Assembly: GCA_001798135.1 (NCBI GenBank)
Contig: MGRJ01000022.1
Span: 12,979-76,978 of the forward strand
Reading direction: 5' to 3'
Length of the DNA: 64,000 bases
From: Deltaproteobacteria bacterium RIFCSPHIGHO2_02_FULL_40_28
Lineage (GTDB): Bacteria; UBA10199; 2-12-FULL-40-28
Positions 36,263 to 43,911 of this stretch are shown here, in pieces; position 1 is the first letter of the stretch, and each line of letters starts with the position of its first letter. The translations under genes were made by a program, and so were the position numbers. The notes beneath the pieces were generated by a model. The model searched no databases. It saw only the letters and a program-made list of their open reading frames with translations, and was not told the origin of the DNA.

Positions 36263-36361
36263 AAACACGGAGGGGGGTTCCTGGAGAAGCCGAGGACTGT
36301 CTGACGAGCCCTTCGGGGCGAGGAGTTCCGCAGGCGCCGCAAGGAACCCCCCTCCGTGTTT
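36263..36361. repeat. Long hairpin with conserved head, copy A
   Basis: There is a perfect ~20-base inverted repeat (36263-36282 and 36342-36361; AAACACGGAGGGGGGTTCC and its complement). Its head contains CGAGGACTGTCTGACGAGCC (36291-36310), a CTTCG turn and GGCGAGGAGTTCCGCAG (36317-36333). The same head occurs inverted in copy B (41465-41564) with unrelated stem sequence. On the minus strand the hairpin is followed by a U-rich stretch, so it may end transcription of the MBL gene, whose stop codon lies in the arm. Confidence 0.8.
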
Positions 36362-37109
36362 ACAAATTCAATTTCAATTCTTCAAACACTCGAAAATCGT
36401 GTGCAGGCAAGATGTAATCTGCAGCAGCTACAATTTTTTCAAAGCTGGCCCAGGTTTTTTCAAAATCCATATAGCGGCCAATCATACAAAATGGGGAACT
36501 TCTTTTTGGATCTTTTTCCAAATTATCATAAGTCATCACTGCATCTCCTGCGATAACAAAGCGTCCCTTTGGTGTTACTATCTGAACCGATTGATGCCCA
36601 GGTGAATGGCCAGGTGTTGACAGTACACGAATGCCAGGAAAAATTTCTGCATCTCCATCAAGTAATTCCATTTTTATAGAACGAAAATCAGCAGTGATTC
36701 CAATTTTTGGAAATTCATAGGAGTGATGGTAGGGAAAAATGGGATTTAAGGCAAATTCCCACTCTTTTTTCTGTACCACGTGTTTTGCCTTGGGAAACTT
36801 TTGACAATTGGCACAATGATCCCAATGAAGATGAGTATAAATCACAGTATCAATTTCATGGGTTTTAATTCTCATTTTTTCTAAAGCTTGATCGATGCGT
36901 TCACCTGCTTTTTGGCAAGAACCAGCATAATGGTATTTTACCGCACGCTCTGTGTCACACATGCCGGTATCTACTAGAATTTTATGGCCGGGATCTTCTA
37001 CCAACCAGGCTGTTGCAGGGATGTCGATTTCTTGATCAAAATTGCGTCCCAAAGTGAGAATGCTTTTATTAACGTGAATGGTTCCAGTTTGAATAGGTGT
37101 AATTTTCAT
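36360..37109 (-). CDS. MBL-fold metallohydrolase, AHL-lactonase-like
   Basis: The 249-residue protein has the metallo-beta-lactamase motif THLHWDHC (HxHxDH), then LSTPGHSPGHQS and a metal-bridging Asp in IAGDAVMTYDN, with the final His in LPAHDF. The spacing and WDHCANC pattern resemble the AiiA/AttM group of N-acyl homoserine lactonases, but lactonase activity is not proven. It is the first part of the hairpin-bounded minus-strand cluster with the phosphatase, which ends only four bases upstream. Confidence 0.82.
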   Translation of the reverse strand: MKITPIQTGTIHVNKSILTLGRNFDQEIDIPATAWLVEDPGHKILVDTGMCDTERAVKYHYAGSCQKAGERIDQALEKMRIKTHEIDTVIYTHLHWDHCANCQKFPKAKHVVQKKEWEFALNPIFPYHHSYEFPKIGITADFRSIKMELLDGDAEIFPGIRVLSTPGHSPGHQSVQIVTPKGRFVIAGDAVMTYDNLEKDPKRSSPFCMIGRYMDFEKTWASFEKIVAAADYILPAHDFRVFEELKLNL

Positions 37110-37113
37110 TTTT

Positions 37114-37758
37114 TTACAAAGCCGATTTGTTAACGCTCACTAGTTTCTTTGGCAAGTGAGAAGTTTGATTTAGAATACACGATGTAGCTCTCCCATTTTT
37201 GTCCACTTCCAAAATATTGAGGCACGCATTTGTTTGATAAATTTGAGCAGCCTCATCTACCTTTTTATCCATCAAAATACCCAAGCACATGCGGCCAAAA
37301 TCACCATGGGCCACTAAAAAAATAGTTTGTCCCAAATGAAGGGAAATGATGGATAAAATAAATTTTTTAGCACGCTTGTACAAATCATTAAAAGATTCCC
37401 CCTTTTCTGGCCTGTTTTCATAAGGGTTGGGGAGATTTCTTTCTGTTCTATAAAATTGTGTGCGGCTGGTTCCTTCAAAAATACCAAAACAACGTTCTCT
37501 TGCCTCTGGAGTTTTTTGAACAGAGATGCCGTGGGGTTTGGCGATTATTTGAGCTGTTTCAAAGCCACGAGCTAAATCGCTGGAATAAATCACATCTACT
37601 TTTTCATTTTGAAGTGTGCGAGCCAGATTTTCTGCTTGCTCATAGCCTTTAGGACTTAAAAGGCCATTTTTGTGGCCTTGAAGAAGATCGTCATTATTGC
37701 CCATCGTTTCACCATGACGAATGATGAAAAGTTTTACTTTGTTTTTTTCTGTAACCAA
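37114..37758 (-). CDS. Histidine phosphatase (phosphoglycerate-mutase-like)
   Basis: A cytosolic phosphatase of the PGAM superfamily, 214 residues. The phospho-accepting His is in IIRHGETMGN, the second catalytic Arg/Glu region is ARERCFGIFEG, and the C-terminal His is in VAHGDFGRM. The start overlaps the upstream kinase-HAD gene by 25 bases, so the two are coupled. The substrate is unknown. Confidence 0.85.
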   Translation of the reverse strand: MVTEKNKVKLFIIRHGETMGNNDDLLQGHKNGLLSPKGYEQAENLARTLQNEKVDVIYSSDLARGFETAQIIAKPHGISVQKTPEARERCFGIFEGTSRTQFYRTERNLPNPYENRPEKGESFNDLYKRAKKFILSIISLHLGQTIFLVAHGDFGRMCLGILMDKKVDEAAQIYQTNACLNILEVDKNGRATSCILNQTSHLPKKLVSVNKSAL

Positions 37759-39002
37759 GGGGATAAAGTTTTTCTAAGTTTTGTAGGTGAAAGATACAAA
37801 ATACCAAAAAAACCTAAATTTTGAGCCTCACTTACATTTTTTGCCACATCATCAATAAAAACACATTCGTGTGGTTTAAGATTATTTTTTTCTAAAACAT
37901 AGAGGTAACTCTCAATGCTTGGTTTTTTGTAACCAATGCGATGAGAAAAATAAACATGATCAAAAACATCATAAAACCGATGATTTTTTAGAACCGCTTT
38001 TTCGAGTTCGGGACAAGAATTAGAGAGAATAAAAAGAGGGTAGGATTTTTTGATTTCACTGAGCAGATCTATCATTTCTGAATCTGTTGGACCATAGAGA
38101 TGGCCAAAAGCATCAGCTAGTCTATGAGCCTCGCTTGGATTAATATCTAGACGCTTGGCCATCAGTTTCCAAAATTCGGAAGTAGAAATTTTATTGGTTT
38201 CATAAAGTCCAAAGCCTTTTTCTTTTTCAAAATAAAGTGCGTTGCGAAAAGCATCCATGGTGAGATCAGGTTTTAAATCATTAAGCTCATTGGACACAGC
38301 TTCCCAACGTAAGCTTTGCAGTACTCCGCCAATGTCAAATAAAAAAGATTTAACGCATTGAAAAGCCTGTGCATTTTTTTCTGATTGAGGAGAAGCCGAC
38401 CTTTTTAAACTCTCGGTTACTTTTTTTAAAATGGATGAACCTTGATGATTTGTTTTTGTCGTTTTTAGAGTTTGGGTTTCGGTATTATATTCTAAAAGAG
38501 TATAGGGAATATCTGGAAATTGGTCATCAAGAAGGGGATCGGATGAGTCTTTAATAAGATTATAGAGTTCCATGGTTGAAGCCTTGTTAGAAATTGCATC
38601 TGGATTTTTTTGGCGGGCGCTAAGCCTTTCTTTGATTTCTTCCATGCCACTTACTAGACATTCGATGATAATCAGTTCGGCACCAAAACGAGGAAGAAGT
38701 TCATAAACAGCATTTCTTCTCGTTTGTTTATTAAAATTTCCATCAAGGATAATAATTTGGGAACCATCGATGAGTTTTTCATTCGTTAAATGGACAATTT
38801 GATTATAAACTTTTTGGCGATCAGTTTCTGAATGAAGACTTTCCATAAGGCCCAGGGAGTCACGGATGCTTAAAGTGGTTAACAAAGCTACTTGATGGTC
38901 ATTGGCTAAGTCAAAATAGAGCCTTTGCGTGCTTGTTGTTTTCCCTGTGGAAGGGTAACCCACGCAAATCACAACTGTTGTTTTAATATTTAAAGCAGTC
39001 AT
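37734..39002 (-). CDS. Fusion of a P-loop kinase and a HAD-family phosphatase
   Basis: The first ~190 residues are a P-loop kinase-like domain (VGYPSTGKTT; IIILDGNFNKQTRR; LVSGMEEIKERLSARQ) resembling AAA_33 or PFK-2 kinases. The second half is a HAD type IA hydrolase with nucleophile Asp223 (FDIGGVL), LSNSCPELEK, KKPS and VFIDDVAKN. It overlaps a histidine phosphatase. Kinase plus PGAM-type phosphatase is also the eukaryotic PFKFB arrangement, but equivalence is speculation. It is unlike T4-type polynucleotide kinase, whose HAD half has DxDGT. It could be a bifunctional metabolite kinase/phosphatase or repair enzyme. Confidence 0.8.
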   Translation of the reverse strand: MTALNIKTTVVICVGYPSTGKTTSTQRLYFDLANDHQVALLTTLSIRDSLGLMESLHSETDRQKVYNQIVHLTNEKLIDGSQIIILDGNFNKQTRRNAVYELLPRFGAELIIIECLVSGMEEIKERLSARQKNPDAISNKASTMELYNLIKDSSDPLLDDQFPDIPYTLLEYNTETQTLKTTKTNHQGSSILKKVTESLKRSASPQSEKNAQAFQCVKSFLFDIGGVLQSLRWEAVSNELNDLKPDLTMDAFRNALYFEKEKGFGLYETNKISTSEFWKLMAKRLDINPSEAHRLADAFGHLYGPTDSEMIDLLSEIKKSYPLFILSNSCPELEKAVLKNHRFYDVFDHVYFSHRIGYKKPSIESYLYVLEKNNLKPHECVFIDDVAKNVSEAQNLGFFGILYLSPTKLRKTLSPWLQKKTK

Positions 39003-39013
39003 AAAAGAGTTTT

Positions 39014-39042
39014 AAACTAGTGGAAAAGAGCTAGGGCGTCAA
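39014..39042 (-). promoter_or_regulatory. Promoter of the kinase-HAD gene
   Basis: On the minus strand TTGACG (39037-39042), a 17-base spacer and TAGTTT (39014-39019) lie 11 bases before ATG 39002, again predicting a leader of about five bases and no Shine-Dalgarno. Confidence 0.5.
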
Positions 39043-39165
39043 TTGTAATTAACTAGTTGATTTTATTACATAAATTTTTTTGACTCTTTGTGGCAAAAAG
39101 AACGAAACTTTTTTGAGCTTAAAACCGATACAAAGTTTGTCAATGGTGATCCAAGGAGTAAGCCC

Positions 39166-39342
39166 ATGTTAGAACAAAAATTAGAGCAGAAAATAGTCAA
39201 GCTTTTAGAGCAAATTTCGCTTCAACTCAAAGAAATCGCGACTACTCAGGTAATTATCCGTGAAGAAATAGGTGCGCTGAAGGTGGAATTTGAATTGGGT
39301 GCAAATCCCCCCGAAAAAGATTTACCTGTTCTCATGCATTAA
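39166..39342 (+). CDS. Small coiled-coil-like protein, 58 residues
   Basis: ATG 39166 is preferred because AAGGAG lies seven bases upstream; an earlier in-frame ATG at 39088 has no ribosome site. The product is a short, charged, Leu/Ile-heptad protein (MLEQKLEQKIVKLLEQISL, then KEIATTQVIIREEIGALKV), likely a coiled coil. No family is recognised. Its end overlaps the end of ygfZ by 11 bases. Confidence 0.55.
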   Translation: MLEQKLEQKIVKLLEQISLQLKEIATTQVIIREEIGALKVEFELGANPPEKDLPVLMH

Positions 39343-40204
39343 GAAGTCGAATGATTTTACTGCCTAGCATAACAGGCATTTTATTGTCGTATGCCTTGGA
39401 AGAAAGATATCCCAACATAAAAAAACCAGAATGATCAGTTGCTTGTGCCACTGAGGTTAGTTTTCCCACTTCTTTGTCTTGAGAAAAAAGGAGATCCCCT
39501 TGTTGGGGGATTGTTTCACTTTTTTCCATTTTAAAATGGCAAAGAATTTTATTTACATGCCCCTTGTAATGGAGTCGCGCAATAATTTCTTGGCCTAAGT
39601 AACATCCCTTCGTAAAATGAAGGGCCAAGTCAAGTTTTCCTTCTTGCGGGAGATTTTCTTCAGTGACATCAATGCCTACCTGAGGAATGCCCGCTTCAAT
39701 TCGCATTGCTTCTGCCTTTTCAGGGGAACACAAGACAAAACCATTTTTTTTAAGAACATCGAGAACTTCATTTTGATGAGTGATGTCTCCAATAAGATCA
39801 ATTCCTGGATATCCTAACCGATTTGTGGGGATCATCATTCCTTTGTTTTTCCAAGAATCCCAAGACGGATTTTTTGAAAAAAGATGAAGAAAAAAATAAC
39901 TGGCTGTTTCATCTGTAAGAATCACACGAGAGAGAGGTGCTAATCTTCCCAATTGTTCTTTAATTTTATTGAGAAACATTTTTTCACATAAAATAAAAAA
40001 GTCTAAATCATTTCGGTATACCCAGGCATCGGCCATTACCTTTCCCTTGGTATTTAAAAAAAGATTGTAATTACTCTCACCTTTTAAAAGGGTGTTGATG
40101 GAATTTGTGAGTTGCCCATGCAAAAGACTTCCTGCTTTTTCTCCAGAAAGACGCAAAAGTCCCATGTTTTTGAAAAGATAACCTTGTAAAGTGGATGTCT
40201 TCAT
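39332..40204 (-). CDS. ygfZ: Folate-binding protein YgfZ (GcvT-like)
   Basis: The 290-residue GcvT paralogue carries the YgfZ signature KGCYLGQEIIARLHYKG. Members use THF to support repair or synthesis of certain Fe-S clusters in enzymes such as MiaB; RimO, a MiaB relative, is in this window. The catalytic residues of GcvT are not conserved. It is divergent from the SLT lipoprotein gene with only 16 bases between start codons, so their promoters must overlap the opposite gene. Confidence 0.88.
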   Translation of the reverse strand: MKTSTLQGYLFKNMGLLRLSGEKAGSLLHGQLTNSINTLLKGESNYNLFLNTKGKVMADAWVYRNDLDFFILCEKMFLNKIKEQLGRLAPLSRVILTDETASYFFLHLFSKNPSWDSWKNKGMMIPTNRLGYPGIDLIGDITHQNEVLDVLKKNGFVLCSPEKAEAMRIEAGIPQVGIDVTEENLPQEGKLDLALHFTKGCYLGQEIIARLHYKGHVNKILCHFKMEKSETIPQQGDLLFSQDKEVGKLTSVAQATDHSGFFMLGYLSSKAYDNKMPVMLGSKIIRLLNA

Positions 40205-40220
40205 GAAATGATCAAAACTG

Positions 40221-41456
40221 ATGAGATTTTGTTTTGCTCTTATCCTCCTCTTTTTTTTATTCCTTTTTCAAACAGCCTGTCAATTGTCAGTTTTGGATCT
40301 TTTTAACGGGGGAGATGATTCAGATGATCCCCAGGTGGAAAGTATTGGAGGAAACCCTTCTGCAGGTTCTCGTACCATTTATGAAAATGTGAATTTAAAT
40401 GATTTGTGTTTGGATGATGCTTGCGAAGCCCCCTATGAAGAATTACCTGATGATTGGTTTGTCACTGATGGCCAAGAGCCTCTGGATTCTTCTCAGTGTA
40501 ATTATGATTATAATCCAAATCTTCTTTCTACTTTTATAATGGGCAAACCAGGTGAAGGGGTTAATGGACTTAATCTTCTTTTTTCAAAGGAGGATTTGTT
40601 TTTTTTAGCCTGGATTTCTATCCGTGAAAAAATTAATCCTTATTTTTTGATGGGAGTTATTTCACAAGAATCAGCAGGAAATTGTTCTCTTGTTTCCAGT
40701 TCGGGTGGTGAAGGGTGTTTTCAAATTACAAATACTTTTGGTCAAGGACAATTATTGGATAGTTACCCTGATCGAACCGAAGATTGGCATTGGTCTACCC
40801 GTACAGAAGATTATCCCGAAAGTATTTTTCTGGATCTGGAAGATTATTTTGGAGAAATACCAGATTCTGATCAATACCGGCTAACCCTTGATGCCCAAGC
40901 TTCTGAAATTGATGGAGTAGATGTTTCGAGTGTTGTTAATTTTCCATTTGGTTCTATTGGTTCTGGGCTTTATTTTTTTTGGCAGCCCTATCTTTTATTT
41001 TTTAGTTATTCTTCTGCAGAAAATAATGCACAAAATCTTTTTGAAACAGCTAATGGAAAGGCTGCTTGGCAAGCCGCAGCTTATAATGGCGGAGCCTATG
41101 GAGCAGCAGAGGCCTTGCGTGATTTCGGGGAAAATTTTTTAGCAGATATGGCGGAGGAAACAGAAGATTATGCAGGACGTGTTGTTGATTATTGTAAAGA
41201 ATATGAGGCCGGTAGTGAAATTTTTGAAGAAAGTTTCGATTTTGATGATATTGTCTTGTTTATTGATTTATTAAGCTACACCTATCCAGACGATTGGGTA
41301 GATTGGAATGCGTTGAAATCTGAAGTGTATCAAAACTTTTTTTCAGATGGTACGACTACGCTTTCTTTTGTGGATGATATTAAAGCGGTGGTGTATGTGA
41401 TTTCAACCTACGAGGAAGCACTAGCGCCAGAATGGCCAGAAGAAAATTCCTTGTAA
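40221..41456 (+). CDS. Lipoprotein with lytic-transglycosylase-like (SLT) domain
   Basis: A lipoprotein signal (MRFCFALILLFFLFLFQTAC) is followed by an acidic linker. The domain has SLT features: FLMGVISQESAGNCSLVSS (catalytic Glu in ISQESA), GEGCFQITNTFGQG, and a late AAYNGGAYGAAEALRDF that matches the family's A-Y-N-A/G-G motif. SLT enzymes cleave murein glycan strands. The catalytic Glu and AYNGG appear intact, so activity is plausible. Length 411 residues. Downstream is a long hairpin and a convergent gene. Confidence 0.75.
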   Translation: MRFCFALILLFFLFLFQTACQLSVLDLFNGGDDSDDPQVESIGGNPSAGSRTIYENVNLNDLCLDDACEAPYEELPDDWFVTDGQEPLDSSQCNYDYNPNLLSTFIMGKPGEGVNGLNLLFSKEDLFFLAWISIREKINPYFLMGVISQESAGNCSLVSSSGGEGCFQITNTFGQGQLLDSYPDRTEDWHWSTRTEDYPESIFLDLEDYFGEIPDSDQYRLTLDAQASEIDGVDVSSVVNFPFGSIGSGLYFFWQPYLLFFSYSSAENNAQNLFETANGKAAWQAAAYNGGAYGAAEALRDFGENFLADMAEETEDYAGRVVDYCKEYEAGSEIFEESFDFDDIVLFIDLLSYTYPDDWVDWNALKSEVYQNFFSDGTTTLSFVDDIKAVVYVISTYEEALAPEWPEENSL

Positions 41457-41464
41457 GATTAATT

Positions 41465-41564
41465 AAGACTGGAAAGGGGTATTTCTTTCGTCCCTGCGGA
41501 ACTCCTCGCCTTGAAGGCTCGTCAGACAGTCCTCGCTCCTCAAGAAACACCCCTTCCCAGTCTT
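41465..41564. repeat. Long hairpin with conserved head, copy B
   Basis: The arms 41465-41487 and 41542-41564 pair over 21 of 23 positions (left AAGACTGGAAAGGGGTATTTC). The head, read on the minus strand, has CGAGGACTGTCTGACGAGCC (41516-41535) and GGCGAGGAGTTCCGCAG (41494-41510), identical to copy A. The arms themselves differ completely from copy A. It sits between convergent genes, where it could terminate both. Confidence 0.8.
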
Positions 41565-42716
41565 TTAGAACCTCGCATCTACATCTTCGCTTCCAACATC
41601 GGTGTAAACCAGGTCGCCAGAAGTTTCTGCAGCCATATAAACCGTTATCCCAACATCATCGGTGTCTTTGTAGATGTCGATGCTGGTTAAGTTATCTGTT
41701 GCTGTAGATAAGGTTGTATTGGAATAAGTTGAAATAGTTGAATCGATGGTGAGCATATTGATGGTGCCATCAGATAAAGCAACATAACCAAAAATAGTTC
41801 CATCTGATATGCTTGTGATTCCTAAAGATCCAACCGCACTACTAATGCCTAATCCAGAAGAAAGAAGTCCATCTTGCAGCGCAGTATCGCTACTGGTTAT
41901 CCCTGTTGCACTTGCAAAATCAGTGGCTACAAGCTGAATATACACCTCTTGTTCATCAGAACGATGAGTTAAAAGTACAGTTCCCGTGCTGTTAGAAACT
42001 ACAGCCACATCATTAGTGGGGATATTTAAATCGATGGTGGTTGTAGCAAGTGTTGCAGTATTAACAACTGTAATCACTTGTTCACTCGTTGTGCCAGATG
42101 AATTGGCTACAAAAAGGTGCGAACTTGCCAGGGCCATTTTATTTGGTTTGCCTGCAATAGTTACAGAATTAAGGAGATTTCCCGTTGTGGTACTAAAAAC
42201 ATACAATGCACCCAAAGTTAAATCAGTGACAAAAAGTTGATTGTTATCGTCATCTACAAAAAGTCCGCCAGGGATATTATCGGTATCTGTGGTTGATGTA
42301 TCACTATCTTCAAAAATAAGTGGAGAGTTTGAAGCTACACTTAAGGTTATTCCATCAAAATCTAAAACTAAAATTCGATTAAAGACGGCTTGGTTTTCAT
42401 CGTTTACTTGTTTTCCTGCAATAAAAATTTTGGTGGAAGTATCTTGGGCTTCTACAGCCATTGCAATAGGACTGCTTGGCAAAAGATCGAAAATTGCTTC
42501 TTCTCTATCTTCGGTGACAAAGGGTTGGTCTCCAATGCTACTCCTGTCAGAGGCTGCTACAATATGCAGCACGCCATTATTTTCTAAAATAAAAAGGCGA
42601 TTATTGGTGGAATCAATAGCAACTAAAGTAGGTTCATCATAAAGAGGATTTTGTCCATCTCCACCACAATGGATAAAGGCAAAAACTAACAGAAGAACTA
42701 AAAAAACTTTTTTCAT
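41565..42716 (-). CDS. Secreted beta-propeller lipoprotein
   Basis: A 383-residue lipoprotein (MKKVFLVLLLVFAFIHC, lipobox FIHC). The mature part has YVTN-type propeller repeats: LVAIDSTNNRLFILEN, GGLFVDDDNNQLFVTDLTLGALYVF, MALASSHLFVANSSG. It resembles its upstream neighbour, from which it is separated by two bases, so the pair is an operon born from duplication or domain recruitment. The ligand is unknown. Both read like the propeller lipoprotein of the B12 operon, but without a riboswitch. Confidence 0.8.
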   Translation of the reverse strand: MKKVFLVLLLVFAFIHCGGDGQNPLYDEPTLVAIDSTNNRLFILENNGVLHIVAASDRSSIGDQPFVTEDREEAIFDLLPSSPIAMAVEAQDTSTKIFIAGKQVNDENQAVFNRILVLDFDGITLSVASNSPLIFEDSDTSTTDTDNIPGGLFVDDDNNQLFVTDLTLGALYVFSTTTGNLLNSVTIAGKPNKMALASSHLFVANSSGTTSEQVITVVNTATLATTTIDLNIPTNDVAVVSNSTGTVLLTHRSDEQEVYIQLVATDFASATGITSSDTALQDGLLSSGLGISSAVGSLGITSISDGTIFGYVALSDGTINMLTIDSTISTYSNTTLSTATDNLTSIDIYKDTDDVGITVYMAAETSGDLVYTDVGSEDVDARF

Positions 42717-42718
42717 AC

Positions 42719-43876
42719 TTAATCTGGGAAAGAAGCTACTACGTTTAAAGTTTGTGTATTAATCACTGAAATTGTATTGGATCCAAAATTAGCTACAAAA
42801 ACATAAGGCACTGAATTGAATGTTCCAAGAGCCAAAGAAAAAGGATCAACTCCTTCTTTAAAACCAGTGTCTTGATCTTTTAATGAAATCAAATCAATTT
42901 GTTCAAAAAGATTCAGATCAATGACTGAAATAGTGCGATCATCTGAGTTGGCAACATAGGCTCTGTTACCCGTTGTATCAATAACAAGGCCTTGAGGATC
43001 ATGTCCCAAATCAACAACATCAATCACTAAAGTAGAATCATCAATGGCTTCTGGAGGGCTGGTTGTTGCGGAAACTTGATTAGGGTCAAAAACCCACAAA
43101 GAAGGTTCATCTCCACCATTTACAGCATAAATGTAGGTTCCATCAGTGGCCATTCCACGCGTATCAAGGGTTCCCTGGATAACATGGGTTAACTCTAAAG
43201 AAGTTAAATCAACAATAAAAATATTTCCATTTCCGTTAGAAATAAACGCTCGCAAATTTGTTTCATCAAAAACAATATCTTCAACTCTCTCAGCATTTGT
43301 ATCCTCAATGTCAGCATCTGTTGCTGTTGTGAGATCGATACTGGCTGTTCGATCAAGTGTTGAATTATACAAATGCAGTGCATTATCAGCAACAACAAGC
43401 AGATCCCCATTGTTTCGCACCACAATACCAAAGGGATTTTCACCGCCCTGGGTTTGCACTCCTTCGGTAATGGATCCGCTAGCAATGGTGTAGGTAGCTA
43501 AAATATCTTCATTGGGATCATCAAAGAGCGCTTCACGAAAGGGAATATACAGTGTGGTTCCATTAGAGGCTATTTGAGTTCCATAATTAGGGGCTGCAAT
43601 AATGGAGGTTGCAGTAAGCACTGGGGCATCTGTATCTGTGGCATCTACGAAGATAACTGCCAGAGAACCCTGATTGTAAAACACATCCACATTGGAATTA
43701 AGAACAATAATTTGATTATTGGCAGCATCTGTAAGGATAGAAATGGGATTGGGAAGATCAACATCGGCTGTGCTCGTTGAAAGGGGCACTTCAGGAAAAA
43801 CATCATTCTCCGAGGCACAAGAAATGAGGGTAATAAAAAAAGAGAAGGCAAAAAAGTAAACAAAAAAACGTTTCAT
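42719..43876 (-). CDS. Secreted beta-propeller (YVTN) lipoprotein
   Basis: A 385-residue lipoprotein (MKRFFVYFFAFSFFITLISC). It has YVTN repeats: NGNIFIVDLTSLELTHVIQG, GLVIDTTGNRAYVANSDD, VFVANFGSNTISVINTQTL. Such propellers act as surface ligand-binding scaffolds. It is the first gene of the two-gene operon and is separated from ppdK on the same strand by a palindromic repeat. Confidence 0.83.
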   Translation of the reverse strand: MKRFFVYFFAFSFFITLISCASENDVFPEVPLSTSTADVDLPNPISILTDAANNQIIVLNSNVDVFYNQGSLAVIFVDATDTDAPVLTATSIIAAPNYGTQIASNGTTLYIPFREALFDDPNEDILATYTIASGSITEGVQTQGGENPFGIVVRNNGDLLVVADNALHLYNSTLDRTASIDLTTATDADIEDTNAERVEDIVFDETNLRAFISNGNGNIFIVDLTSLELTHVIQGTLDTRGMATDGTYIYAVNGGDEPSLWVFDPNQVSATTSPPEAIDDSTLVIDVVDLGHDPQGLVIDTTGNRAYVANSDDRTISVIDLNLFEQIDLISLKDQDTGFKEGVDPFSLALGTFNSVPYVFVANFGSNTISVINTQTLNVVASFPD

Positions 43877-43881
43877 AAGAT

Positions 43882-43909
43882 GGATTCCCGCCTTCGCGGG
43901 AATGACAGA
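43882..43909. repeat. Dispersed palindromic repeat (GATTCCCGC...GCGGGAAT type)
   Basis: GGATTCCCGC, CTTC, GCGGGAATGACAGA. The hairpin arms are ATTCCCGC/GCGGGAAT. The same unit is found within the element at 48043-48175. Similar ATTCCC...GGGAAT units are widespread intergenic repeats in proteobacteria. It may end ppdK transcription. Confidence 0.7.
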
Positions 43910-43911
43910 AG

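Noticed and set aside
37734-39002. T4-type polynucleotide kinase-phosphatase
   Set aside because: The kinase is N-terminal as in T4 Pnkp, but the HAD half is type IA (FDIGGVL, cap region, KKPS, FIDD) rather than the DxDGT phosphatase of Pnkp.
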